38,815 bases of DNA from Accumulibacter sp. (GTDB taxonomy: Bacteria; Pseudomonadota; Gammaproteobacteria; Burkholderiales; Rhodocyclaceae), in the NCBI RefSeq assembly GCF_023806635.1, contig NZ_JAMTDQ010000008.1, forward strand, positions 1 to 38,815, in the 5' to 3' direction. Made by a program: the position numbers and the translations under genes. This document shows, in pieces, positions 1 to 8,585 of the stretch. Below the pieces are notes generated by a model. The model did not search any database, was not told the DNA's origin, and saw nothing but the letters and a program-made list of their open reading frames with translations. Within the stretch, counting starts at the first letter, position 1. Each line of letters opens with the position of its first letter.

Positions 1-1
1 T

Positions 2-355
2 GAGCATCGCATGTTCTGCCACATCACCGCGAACTGGCGCGGACGACCGCTAGTCGGTCGGCAGGTGGTGGTGAACCTGATCGGTAACACGGCAACCGCG
101 ACAGGCTTGCGAATCCAGGCAGCGATTGATGACGATGGCGGGAGTGATGGAATCATCAGGGAAGACCGTCTCGGTCTCGACACCATCTACACGATGGACT
201 ACGCATCCCGAATTGCCACCACGGCCGCGCTCATCGACGGACAAGTCCTCGCCAACCTGATGATCGACTTCGACGTCGGCGTTTCGGTTTCTCCGTCATA
301 CCACGTCAAACGCATCGACTCCGACTACTTCGAGGAAGGCGAGCCTGGTCCCTGA
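2..355 (+). mobile_element. ISAzo13-type transposase, C-terminal remnant
   Basis: The reading frame is already open at the window edge, so the 5' part lies outside. Its first ~40 residues (EHRMFCHITANWRGRPLV followed by VVNLIGNTATATGL) resemble the C-terminal part of ISAzo13-family DDE transposases, in which a conserved IEH...WRGRPL segment carries the last catalytic glutamate. After about residue 40 the similarity stops. The last ~75 residues do not look like the usual short ending of that family, so the element is probably broken or has run into foreign sequence. No terminal inverted repeat could be defined from this end. It marks the edge of the accessory block that follows. The family call rests on remembered motif similarity only. 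Confidence 0.6.
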
Positions 356-399
356 CCCTGCGGGCCGGCCGACGCGCCGGCGGCAGTGCAGCCCCCGGA

Positions 400-1962
400 T
401 CAGGCGGGAGAGCCGTCCGCGCTGACCACCACTGCGTCGACGATCGCGTCGCCCGGAATCGGCCCGCTGCTGAAGACTTCCTGGTCGCGGCAGGTCTTGG
501 CCATGTAGCCGAAGGCCGTGAGGTCCCAGCCCGGCTGCCGGTGGTCGGCGTGCTGGCCGTCGAGCGCGGCCCGCAGCGCCGGCAGCGCCAGCCCGAAGGC
601 GACCCGGTAGCCGTGGCGCAGGGCAACGTCGCGCGTCCTGCCGTTCGGCAGGACCTGGATGGCCCGCGCCATCGCAAAGGGTGTGGCGCTTCGCATGGCG
701 TGGCTCTCGAGTGCGCGCAGCAGGCGCTCCACAGCGGCCTCCTCGACGCCTGCGGCACGCAGCCGGCCGGCGAGCGCCGGGCCGAGGTAGTCGTCGCTGC
801 TGAAGTCGCTGCCTTCGCGCTGCATGCCACCGCGCCGGCAGGCCAGCGTCTGGGCGACGGCGTCCCAATGCGCCAGGCAGCGGCCGGAGTCGAGCGGCCC
901 GAGCGCGCGCACGATCGTCGCGAAGGTCTGCACCTCGACAGGTCCCATCATCGCCTCGCTGTGCGCCAGCAGTGTCAGCCAGGCATCGAAGACCGGACCG
1001 CGTGCCCGCATCGCGGCCGCGTCGATGCGAAAGACCACCCCGCGCTGCTTGCCGCCGTTGCTGGCGTAGTGGGCCGCGACGTCGAAAGAGCGGGACATCG
1101 ACGCCGTCCCCTGATTCACGTAGCCTTGCTGCAGCAGCTGCGCCTGCACGCCGCCGTCGAAGGCGCCCGCTGCGCGCGTCGGGAAGCCGCGCGCCCGGAT
1201 GTGCGCCGCCAGTTCGTGCAGGTCACCGCATTGCCACCAGGGCGGCACCGCCAGGCGGCCCTCGCCGCGGTAGAAGGCGTCGGCCTCCTCGTTCGGTACG
1301 CCGGCGAGGGCGCCGAGCCGGTTGCGGTTGCACAGGTAGGTGCAGCGCGGCGTCACCAGCGCGGTCGTCGTGGGTGCTGCGCCGAATGCCGTGAACAGCC
1401 CGGGCACCGCGTAGCGCAAGGGCACCGGCTCGTCCAACAGCGGGTGGCCGGCCAGCGAACCGGCATCCCGCAACGCCGCCGTGCCGGGCGCGTCGAACGG
1501 CCAGACGACGCCCTCGACATCCATCGCGGCGGCCTTGGCCATCACGGCGGCTGCCCAGGCGCACGCCGCCTGAGGCCGTTCATCGTCGACCCACCACGCT
1601 TCCACCAGCAGCAGCGCCGACTCGGCGAAGGGCTGCTCGCCGACGGTCACCAGGCCCAGGGCCTGGAGCTGCCCGCGGTCGGTCTGCAGGGTCACCACCT
1701 GGTAGGCCTCGCTGCTGATGAACTCGCGCAGGCTGTCGAGCCAGCGCGCGTCGCTCATCAGTGCCGGCAAGCGCGTCGACAACTCGGCCAGCGCGCAGGC
1801 CTTCTCCGCCGGCGCCAGCAGCCATTGTGCCCGGGCGGTATCGAGGCCGTTCACGCTGGCTGCTCGCTCGGTCGAACCGACGCGCACGGCACGTCGTACG
1901 CCCTGATGCCGCACGGGCACGCTGCTGCCGGCGCCACGGGTAGCCTCGACGACGGTCGCCAC
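400..1962 (-). CDS. Unrecognised protein with ADP-ribosyltransferase-like motifs
   Basis: I do not recognise the family. The protein is up to 520 aa with no signal peptide or membrane segment, so it is likely cytosolic. Residues ~228-345 carry a pattern like arginine-type (R-S-E) ADP-ribosyltransferases: an AFYRGEGR strand with R232, then TASMSRSFDVAAHYA with S288/S290, then a VVFRID strand, then GPVEVQTF with E343 as candidate catalytic glutamate. The N-terminal ~200 residues are rich in Ala and Trp and were not assigned. The start is uncertain: the longest frame begins with GTG at 1962, but GTG at 1854 (VNGLDTARAQ) or ATG at 1758 are possible, and none has a strong ribosome site. It lies ~146 bp downstream of the Zorya-like operon on the same strand, so it may be an accessory effector of that system or an independent gene. 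Confidence 0.5.
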   Translation of the reverse strand: MATVVEATRGAGSSVPVRHQGVRRAVRVGSTERAASVNGLDTARAQWLLAPAEKACALAELSTRLPALMSDARWLDSLREFISSEAYQVVTLQTDRGQLQALGLVTVGEQPFAESALLLVEAWWVDDERPQAACAWAAAVMAKAAAMDVEGVVWPFDAPGTAALRDAGSLAGHPLLDEPVPLRYAVPGLFTAFGAAPTTTALVTPRCTYLCNRNRLGALAGVPNEEADAFYRGEGRLAVPPWWQCGDLHELAAHIRARGFPTRAAGAFDGGVQAQLLQQGYVNQGTASMSRSFDVAAHYASNGGKQRGVVFRIDAAAMRARGPVFDAWLTLLAHSEAMMGPVEVQTFATIVRALGPLDSGRCLAHWDAVAQTLACRRGGMQREGSDFSSDDYLGPALAGRLRAAGVEEAAVERLLRALESHAMRSATPFAMARAIQVLPNGRTRDVALRHGYRVAFGLALPALRAALDGQHADHRQPGWDLTAFGYMAKTCRDQEVFSSGPIPGDAIVDAVVVSADGSPA

Positions 1963-2108
1963 GACGGGCCGCCCGCCAGCACGGCTGGTGGCTGCCGCCT
2001 CTGCTGGTGGCCGACCGGGATGACTCCGGATGAGCGACGCCGCTGCCGTGGATCAACCGTCCGTGACGCCTGCACTGCAGCGCGCACGCGCACGCTCATC
2101 GGCATCGC

Positions 2109-2843
2109 TCAGCTCCTCCCGCCGCGCGCCGTCGGCGGCCCCCCTCTTGCCCCGCGCCTGCCCTTGCGGCCGGCCTGATCGAGCCGCAGCAGCGTGTCGG
2201 CATAGGACACGAAGCGGTTGAGGTAGTCGGGCGACAGGTCGCGCATCGCGGCAAGCGAGCGCAGCACCAGCATGTGCGAGTTGAGCGGCCCGGCGTTCGC
2301 GGGTGCCCGTTCGATGGCCTGCGACGCCAGCCTCTCGGCGGCGCGCTGCGCCCAGATGTTGCGGAAGATGCGCAGGCTTCTCAGCTCATCGCGCGCTCCG
2401 TCGTCGCCAGTCGGCGAGACGGCATCGTCTGGCACCGCCGACCGCGCGCCGGACTCAGCCAGCCCGGCCAGACCGGCCAGCGGCGAACGGCGGTCGCGGG
2501 CTGCGAGGCGAGCGACGAAACGGTCGATGCCGGCGAAATCCCCCGCCGCAAGAAGCCGCTGCAGTTCCCCGGCCGCGTCGGGATGGCACCGGACGGTCCG
2601 CTCGATCGTCTGCCCGGCCTCGTCGCGCTTCCGTTCGATGCGCCGGCGGCAAGCCGCCAGCTCGGCGCCCAACCGGCCTTCGAGAACGCGTCCGGGCGCT
2701 CCGCCGTCCTCGTGCACGCGCCGCGCCAGCACCTCGATGAAACGAAAGCGCAGCGCATCGAGCTGCCCGGCACCGCTGCTGCGCAAAGCGGCGATCTCGG
2801 CGGCGTGCTCGCCTGCCCACGCGAGCGGCGCCGACTGCGGCAT
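2109..2843 (-). CDS. DUF2894 protein (ZorG-like, type III Zorya)
   Basis: This 244-aa soluble protein looks like the DUF2894 family. That family, as I remember it, travels with DUF3348, DUF802/MotA-like and OmpA proteins in betaproteobacteria, a set named type III Zorya with this member as ZorG. No enzymatic motif is visible. The middle is helical and charged (RRRIERKRDEAGQTIERTV). The conserved C-terminal part, about residues 170-235, includes LRSLRIFRNIWAQRAAERL and SPDYLNRFVSYADTLLRL. The last ~15 residues are low-complexity Arg/Gly. The ATG at 2843 is preferred over an upstream frame reaching 2990, because the preceding gene ends at 2860 and an AGGG lies just upstream. It is the last gene of the overlapped operon. 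Its molecular role is unknown. Confidence 0.72.
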   Translation of the reverse strand: MPQSAPLAWAGEHAAEIAALRSSGAGQLDALRFRFIEVLARRVHEDGGAPGRVLEGRLGAELAACRRRIERKRDEAGQTIERTVRCHPDAAGELQRLLAAGDFAGIDRFVARLAARDRRSPLAGLAGLAESGARSAVPDDAVSPTGDDGARDELRSLRIFRNIWAQRAAERLASQAIERAPANAGPLNSHMLVLRSLAAMRDLSPDYLNRFVSYADTLLRLDQAGRKGRRGARGGPPTARGGRS

Positions 2844-2859
2844 CGCGCCCTGGCCGCGC

Positions 2860-3504
2860 TCAACCACCGGCGGGCATCCCTGGATTCGCCGAGCGTGGCA
2901 CCGGCGCGATCTCGACCCGCCGGTTGCGCGCCCGCCCGCGGTCGTCGGCGTTGGAAGCCGCCGGCTGCTCGGCGCCGAACGCCGCCGCAAACAGCATGGA
3001 CGACGGCATCCCTTCGTCGATCAGAGCACGCGTGACGGTCAGCGCCCGCTGCGCCGACAGCTCCCAGTTGTCGGCGAAGCGGGTGCTGCCCTGATGGATC
3101 GGCACATCGTCGGTGAAACCGCTGACCATCAGCAACTCGTTGCGCTCACCGAGGTAGACGCGCAGCGGCGCGACCAGGCTCTTCAGCAGCAGGCGGCCTT
3201 CGGGCTGCAGCTGCGCCGAGTTGAAAAGGAAGAGGACGCTGCCACTGATGCCGATGCGGCCGTCGTGCAGGCTCACCCGCCCGGCCGTGATCGGGATCGC
3301 CAACGCCCTTTCCAGCGCCATGCGCCGCTGTTCCTCCTGCTTGCGCTTGTGCACCTCGCTCTCGAGGTGGGTCGCAAGTTCGAGCTGGACGCCGAGGACG
3401 CCGACCAGGATCAGCACGAAAGCGCCCAGCAGCCCGGACATCAGGTCGCCGAAAACGGCCCAGACGGGGGCGATCCGCTCGATGCCGGCGTCCGTGTCGT
3501 CCAT
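2860..3504 (-). CDS. zorB: MotB/OmpA-like stator protein (ZorB-like)
   Basis: This 214-aa inner-membrane protein has a short cytosolic start, one transmembrane helix (~residues 15-40, VFGDLMSGLLGAFVLILVGV) and a periplasmic OmpA-like peptidoglycan-binding domain (~85-205). Asp20 in the helix matches the proton-carrying aspartate of MotB. The OmpA domain keeps GFTDDVPI, an NWELSAQRA segment and a terminal NRRVEI, the usual peptidoglycan-contact pattern. In MotAB/ZorAB machines this subunit anchors to the cell wall and gates proton flow. The start codon overlaps the zorA stop by one base (TGATG), implying translational coupling and fixed stoichiometry. It is the size of ZorB proteins and lacks the longer linker of flagellar MotB. 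No flagellar genes are nearby, which favours a Zorya-type role over motility. Confidence 0.82.
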   Translation of the reverse strand: MDDTDAGIERIAPVWAVFGDLMSGLLGAFVLILVGVLGVQLELATHLESEVHKRKQEEQRRMALERALAIPITAGRVSLHDGRIGISGSVLFLFNSAQLQPEGRLLLKSLVAPLRVYLGERNELLMVSGFTDDVPIHQGSTRFADNWELSAQRALTVTRALIDEGMPSSMLFAAAFGAEQPAASNADDRGRARNRRVEIAPVPRSANPGMPAGG

Positions 3505-5675
3505 CAGTCCGGCTCTTCGCTGCCGGCCGGGTGCCTGTCGCCGAGCTGGCGCAACTCGGCGACGACCTTCTCCTGCGCCATGATCGAGAGATCGATGAGC
3601 TCGCGCGCCTGCGCGACGTAATAGGCGAGCTGCTCGTCGCTCCTCGCCGTCGACTGCTCGAGCGCCATCTCGATCCGCTGCAGGCTGGCGACCAGCTTTT
3701 CGTTGCCGGTGGCGAAGGAGTCGACGGCGAGGGCGAAGGCTTCGCCCAGGCTCGCCACCTCGACGGCACTGCCGCTGAGCCGCGTGGCGACTTCGGCCAG
3801 CCGCGCCGAACCGGCATCGACTTCACCGGCGAAGCGGCTGCCGGCGGTGTCGAGCAGCGTCGCCGATGAAGAGACCAGCGTGTCGATCGTCGCCCGCTGT
3901 TCGCTCGACGCCTGGTCGATCGCAGCCAGGAGGGCAGCGAGCGTCTGCATGATGCGGGCGCGCTCCTCGAGCAGCCGGTTGTCCCGCTCCAGGCTGCCGC
4001 TCATCTCCTGGCGCAATTTCACGATCAGCTCGGCAGCGGCCTGCGGCGCTTCCGACGCGGTGGCGATCAGGCGCGCCAGCGGTTCCTCGAGCGCCGCGCC
4101 GAGCCTTTGCAGGTGTGTCGCCAGCGCCGCCTGTAGTTCGCCGAGCCGTTCGACCGCGGCCGCGCCGCGCCGCTCTTCGGCATCGCGGAGAGCGCCGAGC
4201 TCGGCGCGCCAGAGGCCGGCCATCTGGTCCATGCGCTCGCCGTGGCCGGCGATCCAGTCCGCTTCGCCGGCAATGCGCGAGCGGACGAGCTCTTCGCAGG
4301 CGGCGAGCAGCGGCGCCGTCGCGTCGAGCGTCCGGGCGACATGCGCTTGCGCCTGCTCGCTGACCGCCTGCGCGGTCTTCTCGAGCGTCGAGCACAGTTC
4401 CTCTTGCCGGGCCAGCGTCTGCGCTTCCGCCGCCTGCCATTCACCGCGCAGCGCCGCCGCCAGATCTGCCAGCGATCCGGTCCACGCTGCGAAGCGTTGT
4501 CGCTCGGCGGCGGCCTGGTTCGCCAGAGAAGTGGACAAGGTCTCGCCGACCGCTGCCAGCAGCGCCTGCGACCGCTGCTCGAGGCGCGCGTCGAATGCCG
4601 CCAGCGAGTGCTCGATGCCGGACAGCAGGCGATCACTGGTGCCCCGTTGCGTTGCCAGCACCTCGGTCCACGTCTGCGCGACACTCTGCGCGGTCTCGCC
4701 AAAGCGCGCAGCCAGCCCTTCAAGCTGTATCCCTGTCGACTCGATCACCCTTTCGTGCGCCAGCTTCGTTTCACGGGCAATCGCCGCCATCGCACCTTCG
4801 ACCGCCGGCCGGATGTTCTCGCCGGCAACCCGGGCGCTTTCGCGCAGGCTGCCCGCGAGCGATTCGGCGACCGAGCGGGCAAGCCCGCCATAGGCGGCCT
4901 GGATCTCGCCGTGGAAGCGTTCCTGGCCGGCGACGAGGCGTTCGTTGCACTCCTTTTCACGCTGCTCCATCTGCCCGATCAGTGCGTGCAGCCTGTCGAC
5001 CACGGCGGGCATCGCCCGTGCCTGCAACTGCAGCGCCTGCCAGGCTTCCTGGCGTTGCTGCCCGAGCGAGAAGCCGCGCAGGGCGCTGGTCGCGATCCGC
5101 GCGTCGAGCAGTTGCGCCACCAACGCCCTGTCGCGGCGGCTCAGCGCCGAGATCAGCCCGAGCATCGCCGACGCCGCGACCCCCGCCACCGAGGTGCCGA
5201 ACGCCAGCCCGAGACCGCGGATCGGGGCCACCAATCCCGCGCGCATGGCCTGCAGGTCGGTGGTACCGTGCAGCGCCGCGACGGCACCGTCGAGCGTGAC
5301 GACCATGCCGAGAAAGGTGCCGAGCATCCCGAGCATCACCAGCAGACCGACCAGATACGGGGTCAGCGCCGGACCCGGCAAGCCGCCGCGCTCGCCCTCG
5401 ATGCGCAGGCGAACCGCATTCTGCAAGGATGGATGCAGGCCGCCAAGCCAATCGCCGAGGTGCGCCAGCCGCTCGGGAATCTCTGCCAGCGCTTGCGCCA
5501 GCGACTCGGTCGCGCGACGGAAGCCGAGGATTTCGAGCGCACCGAGGAGATACACGGCGGCAATGACCAGCGTCATCAGCAACGCCAGATGATTCGAGCC
5601 GACAAAGCCGGCGCCGACCCAGACGACGACGCCGGCACCGGACAGGAAAGCGAGCGCGCAAAGGCTCCGGTTCAT
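3504..5675 (-). CDS. zorA: MotA-like protein with long coiled-coil tail (ZorA-like)
   Basis: This 723-aa protein has four predicted membrane helices (~5-25, 28-50, 103-127, 153-178). The third and fourth form a MotA/TolQ/ExbB proton-channel core (LVGLLVMLGMLGTFLGM and GLGLAFGTSVAGVAASAMLG). Residues ~200-723 are a long cytosolic tail rich in Ala, Glu, Gln and Arg with repeated heptad-like stretches; parts resemble DUF802. Such a long tail is characteristic of ZorA, where it is thought to carry a signal from the membrane motor to cytosolic effectors, and is unlike flagellar MotA. The ATG at 5675 overlaps the DUF3348 stop as ATGA and begins with a plausible first helix; an upstream frame reaching 5810 only runs inside the previous gene. 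Predicted to form a 5:2-type complex with the MotB-like protein. Confidence 0.8.
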   Translation of the reverse strand: MNRSLCALAFLSGAGVVVWVGAGFVGSNHLALLMTLVIAAVYLLGALEILGFRRATESLAQALAEIPERLAHLGDWLGGLHPSLQNAVRLRIEGERGGLPGPALTPYLVGLLVMLGMLGTFLGMVVTLDGAVAALHGTTDLQAMRAGLVAPIRGLGLAFGTSVAGVAASAMLGLISALSRRDRALVAQLLDARIATSALRGFSLGQQRQEAWQALQLQARAMPAVVDRLHALIGQMEQREKECNERLVAGQERFHGEIQAAYGGLARSVAESLAGSLRESARVAGENIRPAVEGAMAAIARETKLAHERVIESTGIQLEGLAARFGETAQSVAQTWTEVLATQRGTSDRLLSGIEHSLAAFDARLEQRSQALLAAVGETLSTSLANQAAAERQRFAAWTGSLADLAAALRGEWQAAEAQTLARQEELCSTLEKTAQAVSEQAQAHVARTLDATAPLLAACEELVRSRIAGEADWIAGHGERMDQMAGLWRAELGALRDAEERRGAAAVERLGELQAALATHLQRLGAALEEPLARLIATASEAPQAAAELIVKLRQEMSGSLERDNRLLEERARIMQTLAALLAAIDQASSEQRATIDTLVSSSATLLDTAGSRFAGEVDAGSARLAEVATRLSGSAVEVASLGEAFALAVDSFATGNEKLVASLQRIEMALEQSTARSDEQLAYYVAQARELIDLSIMAQEKVVAELRQLGDRHPAGSEEPD

Positions 5676-6448
5676 CGCTGGCTGCCCGCCTCGTTCCGCA
5701 ATGCCTCGACAAGCCCGAGCACCGGCTGCAGGCGCAGATCGAGTTCGGCGATCAGCAGCGCCCGCAACTCGTCGCGAAAGGCCGCCAGCCAGCCACCCGG
5801 CTGCATCCACAGGGCCGGGTCATCGCCCTGCCCGCTGTCGTCCAGTGTCTGTCGATGTGCCGCCAGCAAGTTCTGGAATCGCTTCTCGAGCAGCGCCGGC
5901 AAGGTCGTCGCCAGCAACTGCCGCTCACGAACCGCGAGCACTCGCTCGCAAGCCTCGTCCAGCGCCGCGAGCCGCCCGAGGCCTGCCGAGGCTGCTGCAA
6001 GTGCCTGTCGGATGCCGCCGCGCAACGCCCGGATGCCCGTTTCCATCTCGCTCTGCAGGGCCAGATGGAAGCGGCGAAACGGTCCGTAGGCGGCGGCGTT
6101 CTCGGGCACGACGCCGGCTCCCGGCAATGGCAGCCGGATGCGGCTGCCATTGCCGTCTGGCGAGCAACTCGCGACGATCAGGTCGAGCAGCGTGGCGCGG
6201 ACGCGCGCGAACTCACCTGCAACGGCGGCCCCCGAAACAGGCGGCGGCCCCTGCCGGGCGGCGGGCACGACCGCCGCGCCGGCGCCCTGCGCCGCATGCA
6301 GCGTGATGGCGTCGGCGACGTCCAGCCAGCGACCCAGTTCTTCGGCAGGAAACTGTCTCGACCCGGCGGACTCGACGAGGGACAGCCCGGCGAGAAGACG
6401 GATGAGTCCCGAACCGGTGAAATCTGTCCGTGGCAGGGCCTGCGACAT
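5672..6448 (-). CDS. DUF3348 protein (ZorF-like, type III Zorya)
   Basis: This 258-aa soluble protein looks like the DUF3348 family. It starts MSQALPRTDFTGSGLIRLLA, has a helical middle (RFHLALQSEMETGIRALRGG) and ends in a charged segment. No catalytic motif is visible. It is the first gene of the minus-strand operon DUF3348-zorA-zorB-DUF2894, and its stop overlaps the zorA start (ATGA). My recollection is that type III Zorya replaces the ZorC/ZorD or ZorE effectors of types I and II with this protein (ZorF) and the DUF2894 protein (ZorG). The ATG at 6448 has only a weak purine-rich site (GGAGCAG, rather far upstream). The promoter should lie in 6449-6560, but I found no convincing minus-strand -35/-10 pair. 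Confidence 0.72.
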   Translation of the reverse strand: MSQALPRTDFTGSGLIRLLAGLSLVESAGSRQFPAEELGRWLDVADAITLHAAQGAGAAVVPAARQGPPPVSGAAVAGEFARVRATLLDLIVASCSPDGNGSRIRLPLPGAGVVPENAAAYGPFRRFHLALQSEMETGIRALRGGIRQALAAASAGLGRLAALDEACERVLAVRERQLLATTLPALLEKRFQNLLAAHRQTLDDSGQGDDPALWMQPGGWLAAFRDELRALLIAELDLRLQPVLGLVEALRNEAGSQR

Positions 6449-6560
6449 GGCGACGTAGCTGCTCCCGATGGGCCGGAATGGGCCGAAAGGGGCCGTAGGG
6501 TACTACATCTTCAATGCCCGACCAACCGATCTGGAAGATCTTGAAGCCCTGAACAAGGAA

Positions 6561-6590
6561 TTGACATGGCTCCGGCAGTTGCAATAAGAT
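6561..6590 (+). promoter_or_regulatory. Promoter of rplM-rpsI
   Basis: A perfect TTGACA at 6561-6566 is followed after 18 bases by TAAGAT at 6585-6590 (four of six consensus bases). The predicted transcript starts near 6597, giving a leader of about 34 bases before rplM. The site lies between the divergent DUF3348 and rplM genes. Confidence 0.6.
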
Positions 6591-6630
6591 GCCGGGCTTT
6601 CCGTTATCAGGCAAAAGGACGGCGTTTTTG

Positions 6631-7059
6631 ATGAAGACTTTCTCCGCCAAGCCGCATGAAGTCACGCGCGAATGGCTCCTGGTTGACGCCACCGACAAGG
6701 TGCTCGGTCGCCTGGCCACCGAAATCGCGCGCCGCCTGCGCGGCAAGCACAAGCCCGAATTCACGCCGCACGTCGACACCGGCGACTACATCGTCGTCAC
6801 CAACGTCGAGAAGTTGCGCGTCACCGGCAACAAGGCCGAAGACAAGATGTACTACCGGCACTCGGGCTACCCGGGAGGCCTCCACGAAAGCAACTTCAGG
6901 AAGATGCAGCAACGCTTCCCGGAGCGAATCCTGCAGCAGGCCGTGAAGGGCATGCTGCCGAAAGGTCCGCTCGGTTATGCAATGCTCAAGAAGATGAAGT
7001 GCTACGCAGGCGCAACTCACCCGCACGCTGCTCAGCAGCCAAAGGTCGTCGAACTCTAA
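6631..7059 (+). CDS. rplM: 50S ribosomal protein L13
   Basis: This 142-aa protein is the large-subunit protein L13, an early-assembly protein that binds 23S rRNA. It is recognised by [52 protein letters not shown] and the [13 protein letters not shown] signature, and has the usual family length. The ATG at 6631 is chosen over an upstream in-frame start at 6589 because it gives the canonical MKTFSAK beginning and has AAAGGA at 6614-6619. It is followed six bases later by rpsI, the conserved bacterial arrangement, so the two are co-transcribed. Confidence 0.97.
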   Translation: MKTFSAKPHEVTREWLLVDATDKVLGRLATEIARRLRGKHKPEFTPHVDTGDYIVVTNVEKLRVTGNKAEDKMYYRHSGYPGGLHESNFRKMQQRFPERILQQAVKGMLPKGPLGYAMLKKMKCYAGATHPHAAQQPKVVEL

Positions 7060-7065
7060 GGGCTC

Positions 7066-7461
7066 ATGATGGCAGACAACTATTTTTATGGCACCGGGCG
7101 GCGGAAGAGCGCGGTCGCGCGCGTCTTCATGAAGCGCGGCAACGGCAAGTTCGTGGTCAACGGCAAGCCGGTGGACGATTTCTTCTCGCGCGTCACCGGG
7201 CGCATGATCGTCCGCCAGCCGCTGCACCTGATCGAGCAGGCCAACGATTTCGACATTCTGGTCAACGTCTCGGGAGGCGGTGAATCGGGTCAGGCGGGAG
7301 CCGTGCGGCACGGCATCACGCGTGCGCTGATCGCCTATGATGTCGCGCTGAAGCCCGCGCTGTCCAAGGCTGGCTTCGTCGCCCGCGACGCGCGTGAAGT
7401 CGAGCGCAAGAAAGTCGGCTTCCACAAGGCGCGTCGCCGCAAGCAGTTCTCGAAGCGCTGA
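7066..7461 (+). CDS. rpsI: 30S ribosomal protein S9
   Basis: This small-subunit protein S9 is 131 aa from ATG 7066, or 130 aa from the adjacent ATG at 7069 ([20 protein letters not shown]). It has the family signatures [28 protein letters not shown] and the basic C-terminal tail [11 protein letters not shown], which in ribosomes reaches into the P-site tRNA. It lies directly downstream of rplM and is followed by a strong hairpin at 7481-7506. No unusual features. Confidence 0.97.
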   Translation: MMADNYFYGTGRRKSAVARVFMKRGNGKFVVNGKPVDDFFSRVTGRMIVRQPLHLIEQANDFDILVNVSGGGESGQAGAVRHGITRALIAYDVALKPALSKAGFVARDAREVERKKVGFHKARRRKQFSKR

Positions 7462-7480
7462 GCCTCCTTCGGCCCTGCAG

Positions 7481-7506
7481 CGAAAGCCGCCCGCGGGCGG
7501 CTTTCG
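7481..7506 (+). terminator. Hairpin terminator after rpsI
   Basis: A perfect inverted repeat, CGAAAGCCGCCC then GC then GGGCGGCTTTCG. The stem is up to 12 bp, though the tightest pairs at the tip cannot all form. Only a weak T-rich run (CTTTCGTGTGTTG) overlaps and follows the right arm. It lies 20 bases after the rpsI stop and before argC, so it probably terminates the ribosomal transcript. Confidence 0.7.
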
Positions 7507-7556
7507 TGTGTTGAGACCTGCCAAAGCAACCATCCACAGCGATCACGGAGGCCAGC

Positions 7557-8585
7557 ATGATCAGAGTCGGCATCGTCGGCGGAACCGGTTACACCGGCGT
7601 CGAACTCCTGCGCCTGCTGGCGCGGCACCCGGAAGTCCAGATAGCCAGCATCACCTCGCGCGGTGATGCCGGTACCGATGTCGCCCAGATGTTTCCCAAC
7701 CTCCGCGGGCGATTGCGGCTTCGTTTCGAGGACCCGGCGAAGGCCAACCTCAAGAGCTGCGACGTGGTCTTCTTCGCAACCCCGAACGGTGTGGCGATGG
7801 AGCAGGCTCCCGCGCTGCTCGATGCCGGTGTGCGGATCATCGACCTCGCGGCCGACTATCGCATCCGCGACGTCGCCGACTGGAGCCGCTGGTACGGGAT
7901 GCAACATGCGAGCCCGGACTGGGTCCACAACGCCGTCTACGGACTGCCGGAAATGAACCGATCGGCCATCCGCAATGCCCGCCTGGTGGCCAACCCCGGC
8001 TGCTATCCGACCGCCGTCCAGATCGGCTTCATGCCGCTCCTCGAACGAGGGCTGGTGGACGTCGACCACCTCGTCGCGGATGCCAAGTCCGGAGTCTCCG
8101 GCGCTGGCCGCAAGGCCGAGGTGGCAACCCTTTTCGCCGAAGCATCGGACAATTTCAAGGCCTACGCCGTACCCGGACACCGGCACCTGCCAGAGATCCG
8201 ACAGGGCCTGTCGGCAATGGCGGGCACGCCGGTCGGCCTGACTTTCGTCCCGCACCTGACGCCGATGATCCGCGGCATCCATGCGACGCTCTACGCCCGC
8301 ATCCGGTCCGAAGCCGACTTCCAGGCATTGTTCGCCGAGCGCTACCGCGGCGAGCCTTTTGTCGATGTCCTGCCGGCGGGATCACACCCCGACACCCGCT
8401 CGGTGCGTGCCGCCAACACCTGCCGGCTCGCCGTGCACCGGCCGCAGGACGGCGACGTCCTCGTCGTCCTTGCCGTCATCGACAACCTCGTCAAGGGTGC
8501 CGCGGGACAGGCGGTGCAGAACCTGAACATCATGTTCGGCCTTGCGGAGACCGTCGGCCTGCAGCAGATCGCCGTGCTCCCCTGA
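7557..8585 (+). CDS. argC: N-acetyl-gamma-glutamyl-phosphate reductase
   Basis: This 342-aa cytosolic enzyme makes N-acetylglutamate semialdehyde from N-acetylglutamyl phosphate with NADPH, the third step of arginine synthesis. Residues 4-16 hold the Rossmann glycine motif ([13 protein letters not shown]). Catalytic Cys149 sits in NPGCYPTA, and PGHRHLPEI is the later conserved active-site histidine segment. Length and ends are normal for the long (type 1) family. The ATG at 7557 has an ACGGAGGCC site just upstream. The rpsI-argC-erpA order is common in betaproteobacteria; the hairpin after rpsI suggests that argC has its own transcript. Confidence 0.96.
   Translation: MIRVGIVGGTGYTGVELLRLLARHPEVQIASITSRGDAGTDVAQMFPNLRGRLRLRFEDPAKANLKSCDVVFFATPNGVAMEQAPALLDAGVRIIDLAADYRIRDVADWSRWYGMQHASPDWVHNAVYGLPEMNRSAIRNARLVANPGCYPTAVQIGFMPLLERGLVDVDHLVADAKSGVSGAGRKAEVATLFAEASDNFKAYAVPGHRHLPEIRQGLSAMAGTPVGLTFVPHLTPMIRGIHATLYARIRSEADFQALFAERYRGEPFVDVLPAGSHPDTRSVRAANTCRLAVHRPQDGDVLVVLAVIDNLVKGAAGQAVQNLNIMFGLAETVGLQQIAVLP

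Noticed and set aside
541-2178. Long plus-strand open frame opposite the ADP-ribosyltransferase-like gene
   Set aside because: The translation is Arg/Gln/Ala low-complexity with no hydrophobic core or motif; it is an antisense shadow of a high-GC gene.
3504-6448. Flagellar MotAB or TolQR reading of the membrane pair
   Set aside because: The MotA-like protein has a tail over 500 residues and is flanked by DUF3348 and DUF2894; no flagellar or Tol genes are present.
6468-6502. Three short GGGCCG direct repeats upstream of rplM
   Set aside because: Too short and irregular in GC-rich DNA to call an operator.
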